Source: CAYJMQ01 sp964371555 (GTDB lineage Bacteria > Bdellovibrionota > JACOXK01 > 2-02-FULL-40-11). Taken from it: 64,000 nucleotides of DNA. A program made the translations under genes and the position numbers. Each line of letters begins with the position of its first letter. Position 1 is the first letter of the stretch. The stretch covers positions 1 through 64,000 of the forward strand of contig CAYJMQ010000003.1 in NCBI GenBank assembly GCA_964371555.1, given 5' to 3'. Positions 25,778 to 34,481 of the stretch are shown here, in pieces. The notes beneath the pieces were generated by a model. It was not told where the DNA came from, made no database searches, and saw only the letters and a program-made list of their open reading frames with translations.

Positions 25778-27223
25778 ATGTCAGAAGCCAGACGAGCCAA
25801 GATTGTCTGCACACTCGGGCCTGCCACCTTCTCTCCCGCCATGATTGAAAAACTCATTCGGGCAGGGATGGATGTTGCGCGTCTTAATTTTTCACATGGA
25901 GATCATGCGGCCTATCAACGTGTGATCCGCACGGTGCGTGAGAAATCCAAAAAATTTGGGAAGAGTATCACGATCATTCAGGATCTTCAGGGACCCAAGA
26001 TCAGAACCGGAAAACTGAGTTATGACAAAATTGTGCTTCGCCCCCGACAACGAATAACGCTGACCACCCGAAATGTGGTCGGAAATGAAAAAGTGATTTC
26101 GGTTCCTTACCGGCCTTTGCCCAGACTTTTAAAGAAAGGGAATTGCATTTTGATTGATGACGGTTTGATTGAACTAAAAGTCCTTCGTACTTTTTCAGAT
26201 TCCATTGAATGTGTTGTGATCAATGGCGGCAATTTGCGCGAGAATAAAGGGGTCAATCTTCCCTATATTAAGACGGTTCATTCTTCACTGACGGCAAAGG
26301 ATCAACGGGATCTTGCGTTTGGAATCCGCCAGGGGGTCGATTTTATCGCCATGTCATTTGTCTGTCGCGCGCATGACATCCTGGAATTGAAAAAACGAAT
26401 ACCAAAATCATCCCAAATCGGCGTTATTGCAAAAATTGAAAAGCGCGAAGCGATTGATCATTTTGATGAAATTCTCATGGTGACAGACGCGGTGATGGTT
26501 GCGCGGGGGGATTTGGCTGTTGAATGTTCGAGTGAGGTTGTTCCCTGTCTTCAGAAAGAAATCATTGGCAAATGCAACCGCGCGTTAAGACCGGTCATTA
26601 CGGCGACGCAGATGCTTGAGTCGATGGTCAAAAATCCAAGGCCAAGCCGCGCGGAGGCCTCTGATGTTGCCAATGCCGTTCTTGACGGATCGGACGCGTT
26701 GATGCTCTCTTCCGAAACGGCTTTTGGACTTCATCCGGTCGAGAGTGTGAACATGATGGACAAGATTATTCGCGAGGTTGAGCATCATCACTATTTTGTT
26801 GAGCGAAAATTTTTTGATGAACCGCATTTGGAATTGAAAAAAACAGAAAAAGCGAAAAAAGAGATTTTTGGGGGGGCGATTGAGCGCGCGGCCTGCCAGA
26901 TCGCGCAGGGGATTCAGGCGAAACTGATCTGTTGTCTCACAGAGCGGGGACGCTCCGCGATGCTGATTTCCCGCTCTCGTCCCAAACAGCCGATTGTGGC
27001 GTTAACAAACCACGGGTCAACGATGAGAAAGCTCTCTTTGGTCTGGGGGGTGCGTTGTTATTTTATCAAGAGGCTGATGAATAATCTGAATTTATTCGGG
27101 ATTATACGAAAACGCCTTTTGGAATTAAAACTTGCAAAGAGGGGGGATTCTGTAATTGTGACTACCGGTGTCTTTACTCATGCCCCTGATACAGAGCGAA
27201 TTACGAAAGTGCATAGAATTTGA
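25778..27223 (+). CDS. pyk: Pyruvate kinase
   Basis: 481 aa. KIVCTLGPATFSPAMIEKL, DVARLNFSHG, IIQDLQGPKIRTG, AKIEKREAIDHFDEIL, VMVARGDLAVE and ATQMLESMVKNPRPSRAE cover the active site. Converts PEP and ADP to pyruvate and ATP. C-terminal allosteric domain present. The ATG follows an extended -10 element by nine bases. Its TGA lies within the left arm of a 36-base palindrome shared with the end of gdhA. Confidence 0.96.
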   Translation: MSEARRAKIVCTLGPATFSPAMIEKLIRAGMDVARLNFSHGDHAAYQRVIRTVREKSKKFGKSITIIQDLQGPKIRTGKLSYDKIVLRPRQRITLTTRNVVGNEKVISVPYRPLPRLLKKGNCILIDDGLIELKVLRTFSDSIECVVINGGNLRENKGVNLPYIKTVHSSLTAKDQRDLAFGIRQGVDFIAMSFVCRAHDILELKKRIPKSSQIGVIAKIEKREAIDHFDEILMVTDAVMVARGDLAVECSSEVVPCLQKEIIGKCNRALRPVITATQMLESMVKNPRPSRAEASDVANAVLDGSDALMLSSETAFGLHPVESVNMMDKIIREVEHHHYFVERKFFDEPHLELKKTEKAKKEIFGGAIERAACQIAQGIQAKLICCLTERGRSAMLISRSRPKQPIVALTNHGSTMRKLSLVWGVRCYFIKRLMNNLNLFGIIRKRLLELKLAKRGDSVIVTTGVFTHAPDTERITKVHRI

Positions 27224-27257
27224 CACGCTATTTGCCACCTGTGGCAAATAGCGTGTC
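27222..27257. terminator. Perfect 36-base palindrome between convergent pyk and gdhA
   Basis: Two 17-base arms (GACACGCTATTTGCCAC and its exact complement) separated by CT. It starts within the pyk stop codon and ends two bases before the gdhA stop. No T run on either side, so it is a bidirectional stem that could block RNA polymerase or protect both 3' ends rather than a classic intrinsic terminator. Confidence 0.6.
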
Positions 27258-27259
27258 GG

Positions 27260-28546
27260 CTAAGGAAAAAATCCCCGGATAAGCATCGCCTTTGAGAGAT
27301 GACGCAAAGCTGCAATTAAAGCCGCTGTTCGCATCGTTGTTTTACATTCTTTTTTAACTTCCACAACGCGTCGGAAGGAATCAGACATAATATTCCACAG
27401 TCGGTTTGAAACCTCCTTTTCATCCCAGAAAAACTTTTGAAGCCCCTGGACCCATTCAAAATAAGAGACGGTTACTCCTCCGGCGTTTGCCAGAATATCG
27501 GGGATGATAAAGACTCCTTTGTCAGATAAGATCTGATCGGCCTCAGGGGTGGTTGGGCTATTGGCGCCTTCGGCGATAATTTTACATTTAATGCGATCTG
27601 CGTTTTCTTTTGTAATTTGAGATTCAATGGCAGCCGGAATCAGAATATCGCATTTAAGTTCAAGAAGTTCTGCATTTGTAATTGAATCAGCTTCTTCAAA
27701 GTCGGCGAGGGGTTTCTTTTCTTCCAGGTGTTTGTGCAATTTATCAAGATTTAACCCGTTTTTATTGTAGATCCCCCCCAATTCATCGCTGACCGCAATG
27801 ATACGGCATCCAATTTTATGCATTTTGCGCGCTACCTCAGACCCCACTTTTCCAAAACCCTGAACCACCACAGAAATATTTTCATCAAGCGTTATGTTCA
27901 GGTGATTGGCTGCTTCCATCACCGCATAAACAACCCCTTTTCCAGTCGCATCCGTTCTTCCCAAGCTCCCCCCAATTTCTAGCGGTTTTCCTGTCACAGA
28001 TCCGGGAATCGCAAAACCGACGTTTTGGCTATAGGTATCCATCATCCAGGCCATCACCTGTTCATCCGTGCCGATATCAGGGGCGGGGATGTCTTTGTCT
28101 GGTCCAATCAGATTAAAAATTTCCATGGTATAGCGGCGTGTCATACGCTGTATTTCACCGCGGGACATCTGATTTGGATTACATCGAATCCCCCCTTTAG
28201 CCCCACCCAGCGGCAAACCAAAGAGAGCGCATTTGAGCGTCATCAGCATTGCGAGCGCCGCTGTTTCAGATAAATTCACGCTCGGATGATAACGAACGCC
28301 CCCTTTACCGGGTCCCAACGTCATGTTGTGTTGAACCCGATACCCCATGAAAACGTTGATATGTCCGTCATCCATTCTGACAGGCACTGAAACAACCAGC
28401 GCGCGTTTTGGATATTTCAGGCGGATCAGAATATTTGGATCGAGTTTCATGATCTCGCCTGCAATATCGAGCTGTCTCAAGGCATCCTGGTAGAGTTGAC
28501 TCTTGAATAATTTGCTTTCCATAATGTTATTTTGTTTTTTTTCCAT
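27260..28546 (-). CDS. gdhA: Glutamate dehydrogenase (Glu/Leu/Phe/Val family)
   Basis: 428 aa. GYRVQHNMTLGPGKGGVRYHP and LPLGGAKGGIRCNP hold the substrate and catalytic Lys; DIPAPDIGTDEQVMAWM the catalytic Asp; VQGFGKVGSEVARKM the NAD(P) site. Size and sequence fit hexameric GDH of the GudB/RocG kind. The start ATG overlaps the end of the NtrC-type gene by 20 bases with AAAGGA upstream, so the three genes form one unit and nitrogen control of GDH is likely. Confidence 0.93.
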   Translation of the reverse strand: MEKKQNNIMESKLFKSQLYQDALRQLDIAGEIMKLDPNILIRLKYPKRALVVSVPVRMDDGHINVFMGYRVQHNMTLGPGKGGVRYHPSVNLSETAALAMLMTLKCALFGLPLGGAKGGIRCNPNQMSRGEIQRMTRRYTMEIFNLIGPDKDIPAPDIGTDEQVMAWMMDTYSQNVGFAIPGSVTGKPLEIGGSLGRTDATGKGVVYAVMEAANHLNITLDENISVVVQGFGKVGSEVARKMHKIGCRIIAVSDELGGIYNKNGLNLDKLHKHLEEKKPLADFEEADSITNAELLELKCDILIPAAIESQITKENADRIKCKIIAEGANSPTTPEADQILSDKGVFIIPDILANAGGVTVSYFEWVQGLQKFFWDEKEVSNRLWNIMSDSFRRVVEVKKECKTTMRTAALIAALRHLSKAMLIRGFFP

Positions 28547-29891
28547 ATTGATAATCCTTTATCTTATTCTGAAGACTTTTTCTACTAATTCCAAGCTTTT
28601 TTGCGGCCCGTGTGACATTGCCATGTGTTTCTTCCAGGGCTTTGAGAATCAGGTCTTTTTCGATTTTCTGTGTGGTTTCCTTGACGATTTTCTTAAATGA
28701 AGAAGAAGGGGATGGCATTGAGACCGCCAGAGGGGTATCTCCCGATATTTCTTTAGGGATGCTTTTTAGCGTTAATCGATCCCCTTCATTAAGCAGAATC
28801 ATTCTTTCAATGACATTTTCAAGTTGTCGAATATTTCCAGGCCACTCAAACTGGCTTAGAATTCTCATTGCCTGTTCGTCCATTCCCTGAATCTTTTTTC
28901 CCAGTTTTTTATTGTATTTTTCAATAAAAAAGTCAACCAGTGTCGGGAAATCTTCCAATCTTTCCCTAAGCGGCGGCAAATAAATGGGGACCACATTTAA
29001 CCGGTAGTAAAGATCTTCACGAAAGTTCCCCTTTTTGACCTCCTCCATGAGATCTTTGTTTGTTGCGGAGATGAGACGGATGTCGATTTTTATAGTGTGA
29101 ATCCCCCCCACCCGCTCGATTTCACTATTCTGAAGAATCCTCAGAAGCTTTGCCTGCATTTCTTGGGAGATTTCGCCGATTTCATCGAGAAAAAGGGTTC
29201 CATGGTTGGCAAGTTCGAATCGTCCGGGCTTTGAAGTGACAGCGCCGGTAAATGCCCCTCTCTCATATCCAAAAAGTTCGCTCTCAATGAGCGTTGAGGG
29301 AATTGCCGAACAATTGATGGCGATAAAAGAGTTTTGAGACCGGGAGCTCCGGTTATGAAGCGCGCGCGCGACGAGTTCTTTGCCGGTTCCGCTTTCGCCG
29401 GTGATGAGCACTGTCGAAGGGCTATCTGAAACTTTTTGGATGATTTTTAAAACCTCCTTCATTTTGGGACTCTGACTGATGAGATCCGAATGAATTTCAA
29501 GATCAGAGGGGGAACGCGATTTCGATTGATAGGTATTGATCGCCTTCTCGATCACCTGAACCATTTCCTGCTTCTCAAATGGCTTGGAAATGTAATCAAA
29601 TGCCCCGAGCTTTAATGCGCTTACCGCGGAGTCGACCGTTTCATGCGCGGTAATAATGATAACAGGGATATCCGGGTATTGATCGGAGACCCTTTTTAAG
29701 AACCCCATCCCATCCAGATGAGGCATCCTGAGATCTGTGATAATTGTGTGAATTTCTTCTTTTTTCAGACAGGAGATTGCCTCCATGCCATCGCGCGCTT
29801 CTGATGCCAAATACCCCTGTTGTTCAACAAGGGCTTTCAAAACCTTTCGGATATTCGTTTCGTCATCTACAATCAGAACACGGTCGCTCAT
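28527..29891 (-). CDS. Sigma-54-dependent response regulator (NtrC family)
   Basis: 454 aa: receiver domain 1-120 (VLIVDDETNIRK, phospho-acceptor D53 in IITDLRMP), AAA+ domain about 140-370 (GESGTGKELVARALH, GYERGAFTGA contact loop for sigma-54, TLFLDEIGE), C-terminal Fis-type HTH (THGNVTRAAKKLGISRKSLQNKIK). Activates sigma-54 promoters when phosphorylated. Its start overlaps the kinase stop (ATGA). rpoN itself is at 46869 and two sigma-54-like promoters occur in the window. Confidence 0.95.
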   Translation of the reverse strand: MSDRVLIVDDETNIRKVLKALVEQQGYLASEARDGMEAISCLKKEEIHTIITDLRMPHLDGMGFLKRVSDQYPDIPVIIITAHETVDSAVSALKLGAFDYISKPFEKQEMVQVIEKAINTYQSKSRSPSDLEIHSDLISQSPKMKEVLKIIQKVSDSPSTVLITGESGTGKELVARALHNRSSRSQNSFIAINCSAIPSTLIESELFGYERGAFTGAVTSKPGRFELANHGTLFLDEIGEISQEMQAKLLRILQNSEIERVGGIHTIKIDIRLISATNKDLMEEVKKGNFREDLYYRLNVVPIYLPPLRERLEDFPTLVDFFIEKYNKKLGKKIQGMDEQAMRILSQFEWPGNIRQLENVIERMILLNEGDRLTLKSIPKEISGDTPLAVSMPSPSSSFKKIVKETTQKIEKDLILKALEETHGNVTRAAKKLGISRKSLQNKIKDYQYGKKTK

Positions 29892-31909
29892 GATTTTTTG
29901 CATGGAAGTGTCATAATCAATTTTGTTCCTTTGCGCAATTCGCTTTCCATGCGAAAACCACCCTGATGCGCGCGAACAATTTTATGAGAAATCGCAAGCC
30001 CCAGTCCTGTCCCCCCCTCGCGCGTCGTAAAGAAAGGGATGAAAATCTTTTTTAGGTTTTCCTCCGAAATACCGATGCCTGTGTCTTCAAAGGTAATTTC
30101 AACATTATTTTTTATATTGCGCATTGAAATTTTAAGCTCCCCGCCATCCGGCATTGCCTGAATGGCATTTAGAATAATGTTCAAAAATACCTGCTGAATC
30201 AGTGAAGGATCGACCACGGCAAAATAAGAATTGCCCAAATGTTGATACATGAGGTGAATGTTGGGCGGAAAGTCTCTTGAAATCATCTGGAGGGTGCTTC
30301 GCAGGAGTTCAGATAGATCTGTTTCCGCAAGGTTTTGTGACAGCGGTTTTGCGTAGTTTAAAAACCGGGACACAATTTTATTTAAGCGGTCGACTTCATT
30401 CACAATAATTTTTAAAAACTCGTTTTGAGTCGTATTTTCCTGTGTCGGCATCAAATATTGCGCCGCCCCTTTGATCGCGCCAAGCGGATTTCTGATTTCA
30501 TGCGCGAGGCCGGCGGCCATTTCCCCGACCGTTGCCAGCCGGTCGCGTTCACGGATTCTTTCGTAAATTTCCAGATTTTTCAGCGACAGCGCGATCTGAC
30601 CCGAATGGGGGATCAAGAGTTCAAGATCTTTGGAGGGATAGGGTTCGTCCGATCGTTCATTGATAAAAGTGCAAAAGCCTATTATTTTTCCGTCAAGCAC
30701 AAACGGAAAGGCCACCTCCGCGTTGAGAGACTGAAATATGGAGAGCGTGTTTTCAAGACGCTCCCGGTAGATGCCGGCCCCTTCCGCGATTTCCCGATGG
30801 ATAAAATAGGCGCTGCTCGGTTTGACGTTTCTTCCCGTGAGGTATTTGACAAAATCATGACTGATCATGACCTCGGATATTTTTGTTTTTGTAGGATCAA
30901 TTTCAAGGGATTGAATGAGATTGAATTTAATCTCTTCGCGGTCGATCAGGAAAAAATGCGCCTGTGTCGCCTGAAGGATGTTTTTCAGACCGACAAGGAC
31001 ATGGTGAGCGAGGTCCCGAAGGTCGCTGGTCTCTAAAAGCGAACGCTTGAGGCCCCCCAGCTGATTTTCGATTTTAAGCCGCCCTTTGAGGAAAAACTTT
31101 GATATGCCCCGTTCAATGAGCTGTTTGATCGGCTCAAAAAGAATAAGAATGACAAACGATGCCACAAACGTATTGAAAAAAAACAACGCGATTCCTTCAA
31201 CCCATGCGACGAGGATGGCATAAATCAGGGTCAGCATGGCCGTGAGAACAAAGAAAAGAAACGCCTTGGCCGTCAGGTCTTCAAGGTCGAGAACTTTCTG
31301 TTTCGTGATGGTTTGATAGATGAAGTAGATGTAGAAAACGAGAAATAGATTTCCAACGGCAGGGAGCGGGAGCCCCATTTCAGAGAGGCGGTCCGAGATG
31401 AGCATCGTAAGCGTTACCAGTCCCGATGCGATGAAAGAGATTCTCTTTCGTCTTCCCTGGCGTCCCAGCTGGGAAAGTGTCAGCGTGCGGCTCAATAGAT
31501 AAAACGCGTATAAGACGGATGCCACGGCATAGAGATTGGCGGCATGCATCGACCAATCAAGTCTATTCGATGGAAGCAGAAGTGTTGTGGAAAGAACGCA
31601 GCCTGACAAGATAAAAACAGTGAGTCTTTTTTCAATTTTTATCGGGATTTTTTCTTTTTCGATGTACTGCCAAAAGAAATAGATGGTGGCAGGTCCAAGA
31701 GTCATCGTTACGAAAAGATGAAACCGTTCGATCAATTCTGAGTAAAGAATCCGGGAAAAGAAGAATGAAAGATTCCAAATGGCCAATGCTGAACAAAGAA
31801 TGGCAAACCAGCGATAATGCCTGTCCCTGAGTGACTTTGCGGAAATCACAATCGCAAACGCGAGCGCGGTGAACGAGCAGAGCAGCGAGCTGATGGTTAA
31901 GGTATTCAT
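29888..31909 (-). CDS. Membrane sensor histidine kinase with GAF domain
   Basis: 673 aa from an ATG with a purine-rich ribosome site; the open frame runs further upstream through repeats but has no start support there. Residues 1 to about 230 carry seven or so membrane segments (HisKA_7TM-like), then a GAF-like sensor (about 270-430), HisKA with the phospho-His in LAHEIRNPLGAIKG near residue 470, and a HATPase (NIILNAIQAMPDGG, FEDTGIGI, GGTGLGLAISHKI). Cognate partner of the overlapping NtrC-type regulator. Signal unknown. Confidence 0.92.
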   Translation of the reverse strand: MNTLTISSLLCSFTALAFAIVISAKSLRDRHYRWFAILCSALAIWNLSFFFSRILYSELIERFHLFVTMTLGPATIYFFWQYIEKEKIPIKIEKRLTVFILSGCVLSTTLLLPSNRLDWSMHAANLYAVASVLYAFYLLSRTLTLSQLGRQGRRKRISFIASGLVTLTMLISDRLSEMGLPLPAVGNLFLVFYIYFIYQTITKQKVLDLEDLTAKAFLFFVLTAMLTLIYAILVAWVEGIALFFFNTFVASFVILILFEPIKQLIERGISKFFLKGRLKIENQLGGLKRSLLETSDLRDLAHHVLVGLKNILQATQAHFFLIDREEIKFNLIQSLEIDPTKTKISEVMISHDFVKYLTGRNVKPSSAYFIHREIAEGAGIYRERLENTLSIFQSLNAEVAFPFVLDGKIIGFCTFINERSDEPYPSKDLELLIPHSGQIALSLKNLEIYERIRERDRLATVGEMAAGLAHEIRNPLGAIKGAAQYLMPTQENTTQNEFLKIIVNEVDRLNKIVSRFLNYAKPLSQNLAETDLSELLRSTLQMISRDFPPNIHLMYQHLGNSYFAVVDPSLIQQVFLNIILNAIQAMPDGGELKISMRNIKNNVEITFEDTGIGISEENLKKIFIPFFTTREGGTGLGLAISHKIVRAHQGGFRMESELRKGTKLIMTLPCKKS

Positions 31910-32216
31910 ATGCCCCCCTCTGTCCCAAGAGCGAGTGTGTCGGGTATTATAGAGCGGGGCATTTTGATGGCAATAGCTAGTTTTTGTGCTTTTCGCGACA
32001 AAAACTATCCTGAGCGCAGCGAAGGATCGTGTGATGTTTGCCGAAACTATCCTGAGCGCAGCGAAGGATCGTGTGCCCGGCATGGCACAAATACTTGGAG
32101 GTGAAAGTCCTCTGTGGATCTGATAGGAGGAACCACTAGCAGATATGATCGCACCATGATAATTGCCCCCATGGATGCCTCTCTGCACTCGGCTATCACA
32201 ACACCAAAATTAGCAC
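31910..32216. other. Intergenic stretch with repeats, no gene seen
   Basis: Between the kinase start and the toxin promoter. It holds two perfect 32-base direct repeats and, at 32091-32145, a segment that recalls the 5' part of a bacterial group II intron. Translation on the plus strand gives only a repeat-encoded peptide (YPERSEGS twice), which I do not call as a gene. Confidence 0.6.
32002..32075. repeat. Two 32-base REP-like direct repeats (CTGAGCGCAGCGAAGGATC type)
   Basis: Copies at 32002-32033 and 32044-32075 are identical over 32 bases. Each contains ATCCT...AGGAT around GAGCGCAGCGA, the form of a very common bacterial intergenic palindromic repeat. Confidence 0.75.
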
Positions 32217-32244
32217 TTGACATATGTATCCTATAGGATACAAT
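32217..32244 (+). promoter_or_regulatory. Strong promoter with embedded palindromic operator, toxin-antitoxin operon
   Basis: TTGACA (32217-32222), 16-base spacer, TACAAT (32239-32244). TGTATCCTATAGGATACA (32225-32242) is a perfect 18-base palindrome spanning the spacer and -10, the expected binding site of an autorepressing antitoxin. Confidence 0.75.
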
Positions 32245-32253
32245 GGATATTAG

Positions 32254-32580
32254 ATGGATGTTAGGCCTCGAGAGCTTGTTGAATATGAAACTGAGTCGGG
32301 TAACAGCCCCTTTTCTGAGTGGTTAAATTCTCTTAAGGACATAAATGCACGAGCAATCATCCGTAAACGCTTAAACAGGGTTCGCAATGGAAACTTCGGT
32401 AATACAAGGCATGTTGAAGATCAGGTTTATGAACTGAAGGTCTATTATGGGCCTGGATATCGGGTTTATTATGGCTTAGATGGTGACACACTTGTTGTTT
32501 TACTCTGTGGAGGAAGTAAAGGCTCTCAGGACAGAGACATCCAAAAAGCAAAGGAGTATTGGAAAGATTATTGGAGGTAA
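32254..32580 (+). CDS. RelE/ParE-superfamily toxin, HI1419 (addiction module killer) type
   Basis: 108 aa. ELVEYETESGNSPFSEWLNSLKD, IIRKRLNRVRNGNFGN and YELKVYYGPGYRVYYG are the conserved stretches of HI1419-type killer proteins; these are RelE-fold mRNA-cutting or related toxins. The ATG is nine bases from the -10 box, so the message may be leaderless. The antitoxin follows five bases after the stop: toxin-first order, as in HigBA-like pairs. Less GC-rich than neighbours. Confidence 0.87.
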   Translation: MDVRPRELVEYETESGNSPFSEWLNSLKDINARAIIRKRLNRVRNGNFGNTRHVEDQVYELKVYYGPGYRVYYGLDGDTLVVLLCGGSKGSQDRDIQKAKEYWKDYWR

Positions 32581-32585
32581 AACCT

Positions 32586-32906
32586 ATGCCTAAAAGAACG
32601 AGAAAATATGAAGAGTCTTTAATTGAATCTTTAAAAGACTCTAAAGAAGCCTCAGCCTACTTAAATGCTCATCTTGAAGAGGCAGAAGAGGAAGATGCAG
32701 AAGAGCTTTTTTTGATGGCACTCCGAGATGTGGCAAAGGCCTATGGAATGACAGAGATTTCTGAGAGAACAGATCTAGGGCGTGAGAGTCTTTATAAAGC
32801 GTTATCTGAGTCTGGGAATCCTAAAATTAAAACTCTCTGGGTATTGCTCAATGCCATAGGTCTTCGTTTAATGGTTGAGCCAAAAAAGAAAACGGCAAAG
32901 CGATAA
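32586..32906 (+). CDS. Antitoxin, HI1420 (addiction module antidote) type HTH protein
   Basis: 106 aa. KYEESLIESLKDSKEASAYLNAHLEEA then an Xre-like HTH (VAKAYGMTEISERTDLGRESLYKALSE) and LNAIGLRLMVEP. Neutralises the preceding toxin and probably represses the operon through the palindrome at 32225-32242. ATG chosen at MPKRT, which has GGAGG upstream. Confidence 0.9.
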   Translation: MPKRTRKYEESLIESLKDSKEASAYLNAHLEEAEEEDAEELFLMALRDVAKAYGMTEISERTDLGRESLYKALSESGNPKIKTLWVLLNAIGLRLMVEPKKKTAKR

Positions 32907-32927
32907 ATTCGTGTTACTATAAATTCA

Positions 32928-33299
32928 ATGAAAAATTTATTTTCGACTGGCATTAGACATATCGCAATTCAGGTATCAGATTTAAATAAATCAACAGATT
33001 TTTATATCAAACTGTTGGGTGCCAAGTACTGTGGTAAGGCAACTAACATGGTCTTTTTAATGCTTGGAGAAACTGACTTAACCCTTGAACAAGCGAATAA
33101 CTCAATAATTCAACCTTCTGGAATTGATCATTTTGGTTTTATTGTTGATAGAAAGACGGATGTTGATAAAGCAACTTCTTATTTGTCTGAGAATAATGTT
33201 GAAGTAATTTCTGGTCCTGCCGATCGTCCTGATGCTCGATTTATGATGTTTAAAGATCCTGATGGATATAAATTTGAATTGTTTTGTCCAAATAAATAA
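32928..33299 (+). CDS. VOC-family (glyoxalase/dioxygenase fold) protein
   Basis: 123 aa. RHIAIQVSDLNKSTDFYIKLLGA, IDHFGFIV and DPDGYKFELF give the two beta-alpha-beta-beta-beta units with metal-ligand candidates His near 11, His in DHFGF and Glu near the end. Could be a lactoylglutathione-lyase-like, isomerase or resistance protein; substrate unknown. The gene is clearly more AT-rich than its surroundings, a sign of recent transfer as part of the repeat-flanked islet. Confidence 0.82.
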   Translation: MKNLFSTGIRHIAIQVSDLNKSTDFYIKLLGAKYCGKATNMVFLMLGETDLTLEQANNSIIQPSGIDHFGFIVDRKTDVDKATSYLSENNVEVISGPADRPDARFMMFKDPDGYKFELFCPNK

Positions 33300-33349
33300 C
33301 ACATCTATTTCAAATTCATAATATTTTCTCTAAATGCTCTTACGTTGCC

Positions 33350-33461
33350 TGGATCCCGGGTCTCGCTACGCTCGCCCGGGATGACATACTGACGACTACA
33401 ACCTACAAGTGGTATCGGCATCTTTCCTGTCGCGAAGAGATCCCTCACTTCGTTCGGGATG
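33350..33461. repeat. Two REP-like palindromic elements
   Basis: First element: TCCCGGG (33354-33360) pairs with CCCGGGA (33375-33381). Second: ATCCC (33440-33444) pairs with GGGAT (33456-33460). Both end in GGGATGAC and have a CTTCGTTC/CGCTACGCTCG loop, so they belong to one repeat family of the VIPGERSETRDP-encoding type common in bacterial intergenic DNA. Confidence 0.7.
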
Positions 33462-33530
33462 ACGACGGTCATTGTTACCTTATGAGCCGCGAACGGATCT
33501 GAAATGGATGGTGTCTGCATTTACTTTCCG

Positions 33531-33558
33531 TTGACGCGAACCTGTAATTTGATACAAG
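33531..33558 (+). promoter_or_regulatory. Promoter of mtnP
   Basis: TTGACG, 16-base spacer, TACAAG, then seven bases to the ATG with no Shine-Dalgarno. Confidence 0.5.
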
Positions 33559-33565
33559 AAATCTT

Positions 33566-34453
33566 ATGGCAAAAAAGGTTGTCGGCATCATCGGCGGTTC
33601 GGGTCTCTACGAAATCGAGGGGCTTAAAAACATCAGGCGAAAAAAACTTAAAACTCCTTTTGGAAATCCATCTGATGAATATGTGATCGGCGACGCTCAA
33701 GGAACAACGCTTGTTTTTTTACCCCGGCATGCCCGTGGCCATCTGATTCCCCCATCTCAAATTAATTACCGGGCAAACATTTTTGGAATGAAACTTCTTG
33801 GGGTTCAATATCTGGTATCAATCAGCGCTGTCGGGAGTATGAAAGAGGAGATTTCCCCCGGCGATATTGTGATTGTCGATCAGTTTTTTGATCACACCAA
33901 AGGGATCAGAAAGCATACGTTTTTTGAATCTGGAATTGTCTCTCACGTCTCCTTTGGCGATCCTATCTGTCCCCAGTGGTCTGACAGCGTTTATGAGGCC
34001 GCGCAAAAGGTTTCCCAAGAGGTTTCCCAAAAGATTCCAAAGTCTGTTCATAAAGGGGGGACATATATCTGTATTGAAGGACCCCAGTTTTCAACACGGG
34101 CCGAATCAAAAATTTATCGATCATGGGGGGTAGATGTAATTGGGATGACCAATATCCCGGAAGCCAAGCTGGCCAGAGAGGCAGAGCTCTGTTATGCGGC
34201 GGTCGCTTTCTCAACTGATTACGATTCCTGGCGGGAAGGGGAGGAGGCGGTAACAGCCGATGTCGTATTGGCCACACTCAAAAAAAATGTCGATATGGCT
34301 AAAAAAATTGTCCAAAAGCTTCCTGAAGTTATTCCCTCTGCAGTGCACTGCTCTTGTGGTTCCGCTCTCAAATATGCCCTTGTGACCGAGCGGATTAAAA
34401 TTTCAAAGAAGGTCAAAGATCAGCTGAAACCTTTGATAGGGAGATATTTATAA
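33566..34453 (+). CDS. mtnP: S-methyl-5'-thioadenosine phosphorylase
   Basis: 295 aa. VVGIIGGSGLYEIEG, LPRHARGHLIPPSQINYRAN, and GMTNIPEAKLAREAELCYA / FSTDYDSW identify MTA phosphorylase rather than a purine nucleoside phosphorylase. Splits MTA to adenine and methylthioribose-1-phosphate, the by-product of polyamine and other SAM reactions. A 12-base in-frame duplication (34008-34031) makes KVSQEVSQ. Next to a PfkB kinase 28 bases downstream. Confidence 0.93.
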   Translation: MAKKVVGIIGGSGLYEIEGLKNIRRKKLKTPFGNPSDEYVIGDAQGTTLVFLPRHARGHLIPPSQINYRANIFGMKLLGVQYLVSISAVGSMKEEISPGDIVIVDQFFDHTKGIRKHTFFESGIVSHVSFGDPICPQWSDSVYEAAQKVSQEVSQKIPKSVHKGGTYICIEGPQFSTRAESKIYRSWGVDVIGMTNIPEAKLAREAELCYAAVAFSTDYDSWREGEEAVTADVVLATLKKNVDMAKKIVQKLPEVIPSAVHCSCGSALKYALVTERIKISKKVKDQLKPLIGRYL

Positions 34454-34481
34454 ATAGGGTTTTTAAAAAAAAGGCTTATCT

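Noticed and set aside
30425..31036. 203-codon plus-strand frame inside the histidine kinase gene
   Set aside because: Antisense shadow of a clear kinase; no domain or start support.
31910..32104. Plus-strand reading frame with two YPERSEGS repeats
   Set aside because: The peptide comes from the 32-base REP-like repeats; such peptides appear wherever these repeats occur and there is no ribosome site or homology.
33305..33520. Minus-strand frame containing VIPNEVRDL and VIPGERSETRDPG
   Set aside because: Typical translation of palindromic intergenic repeats, not a gene.
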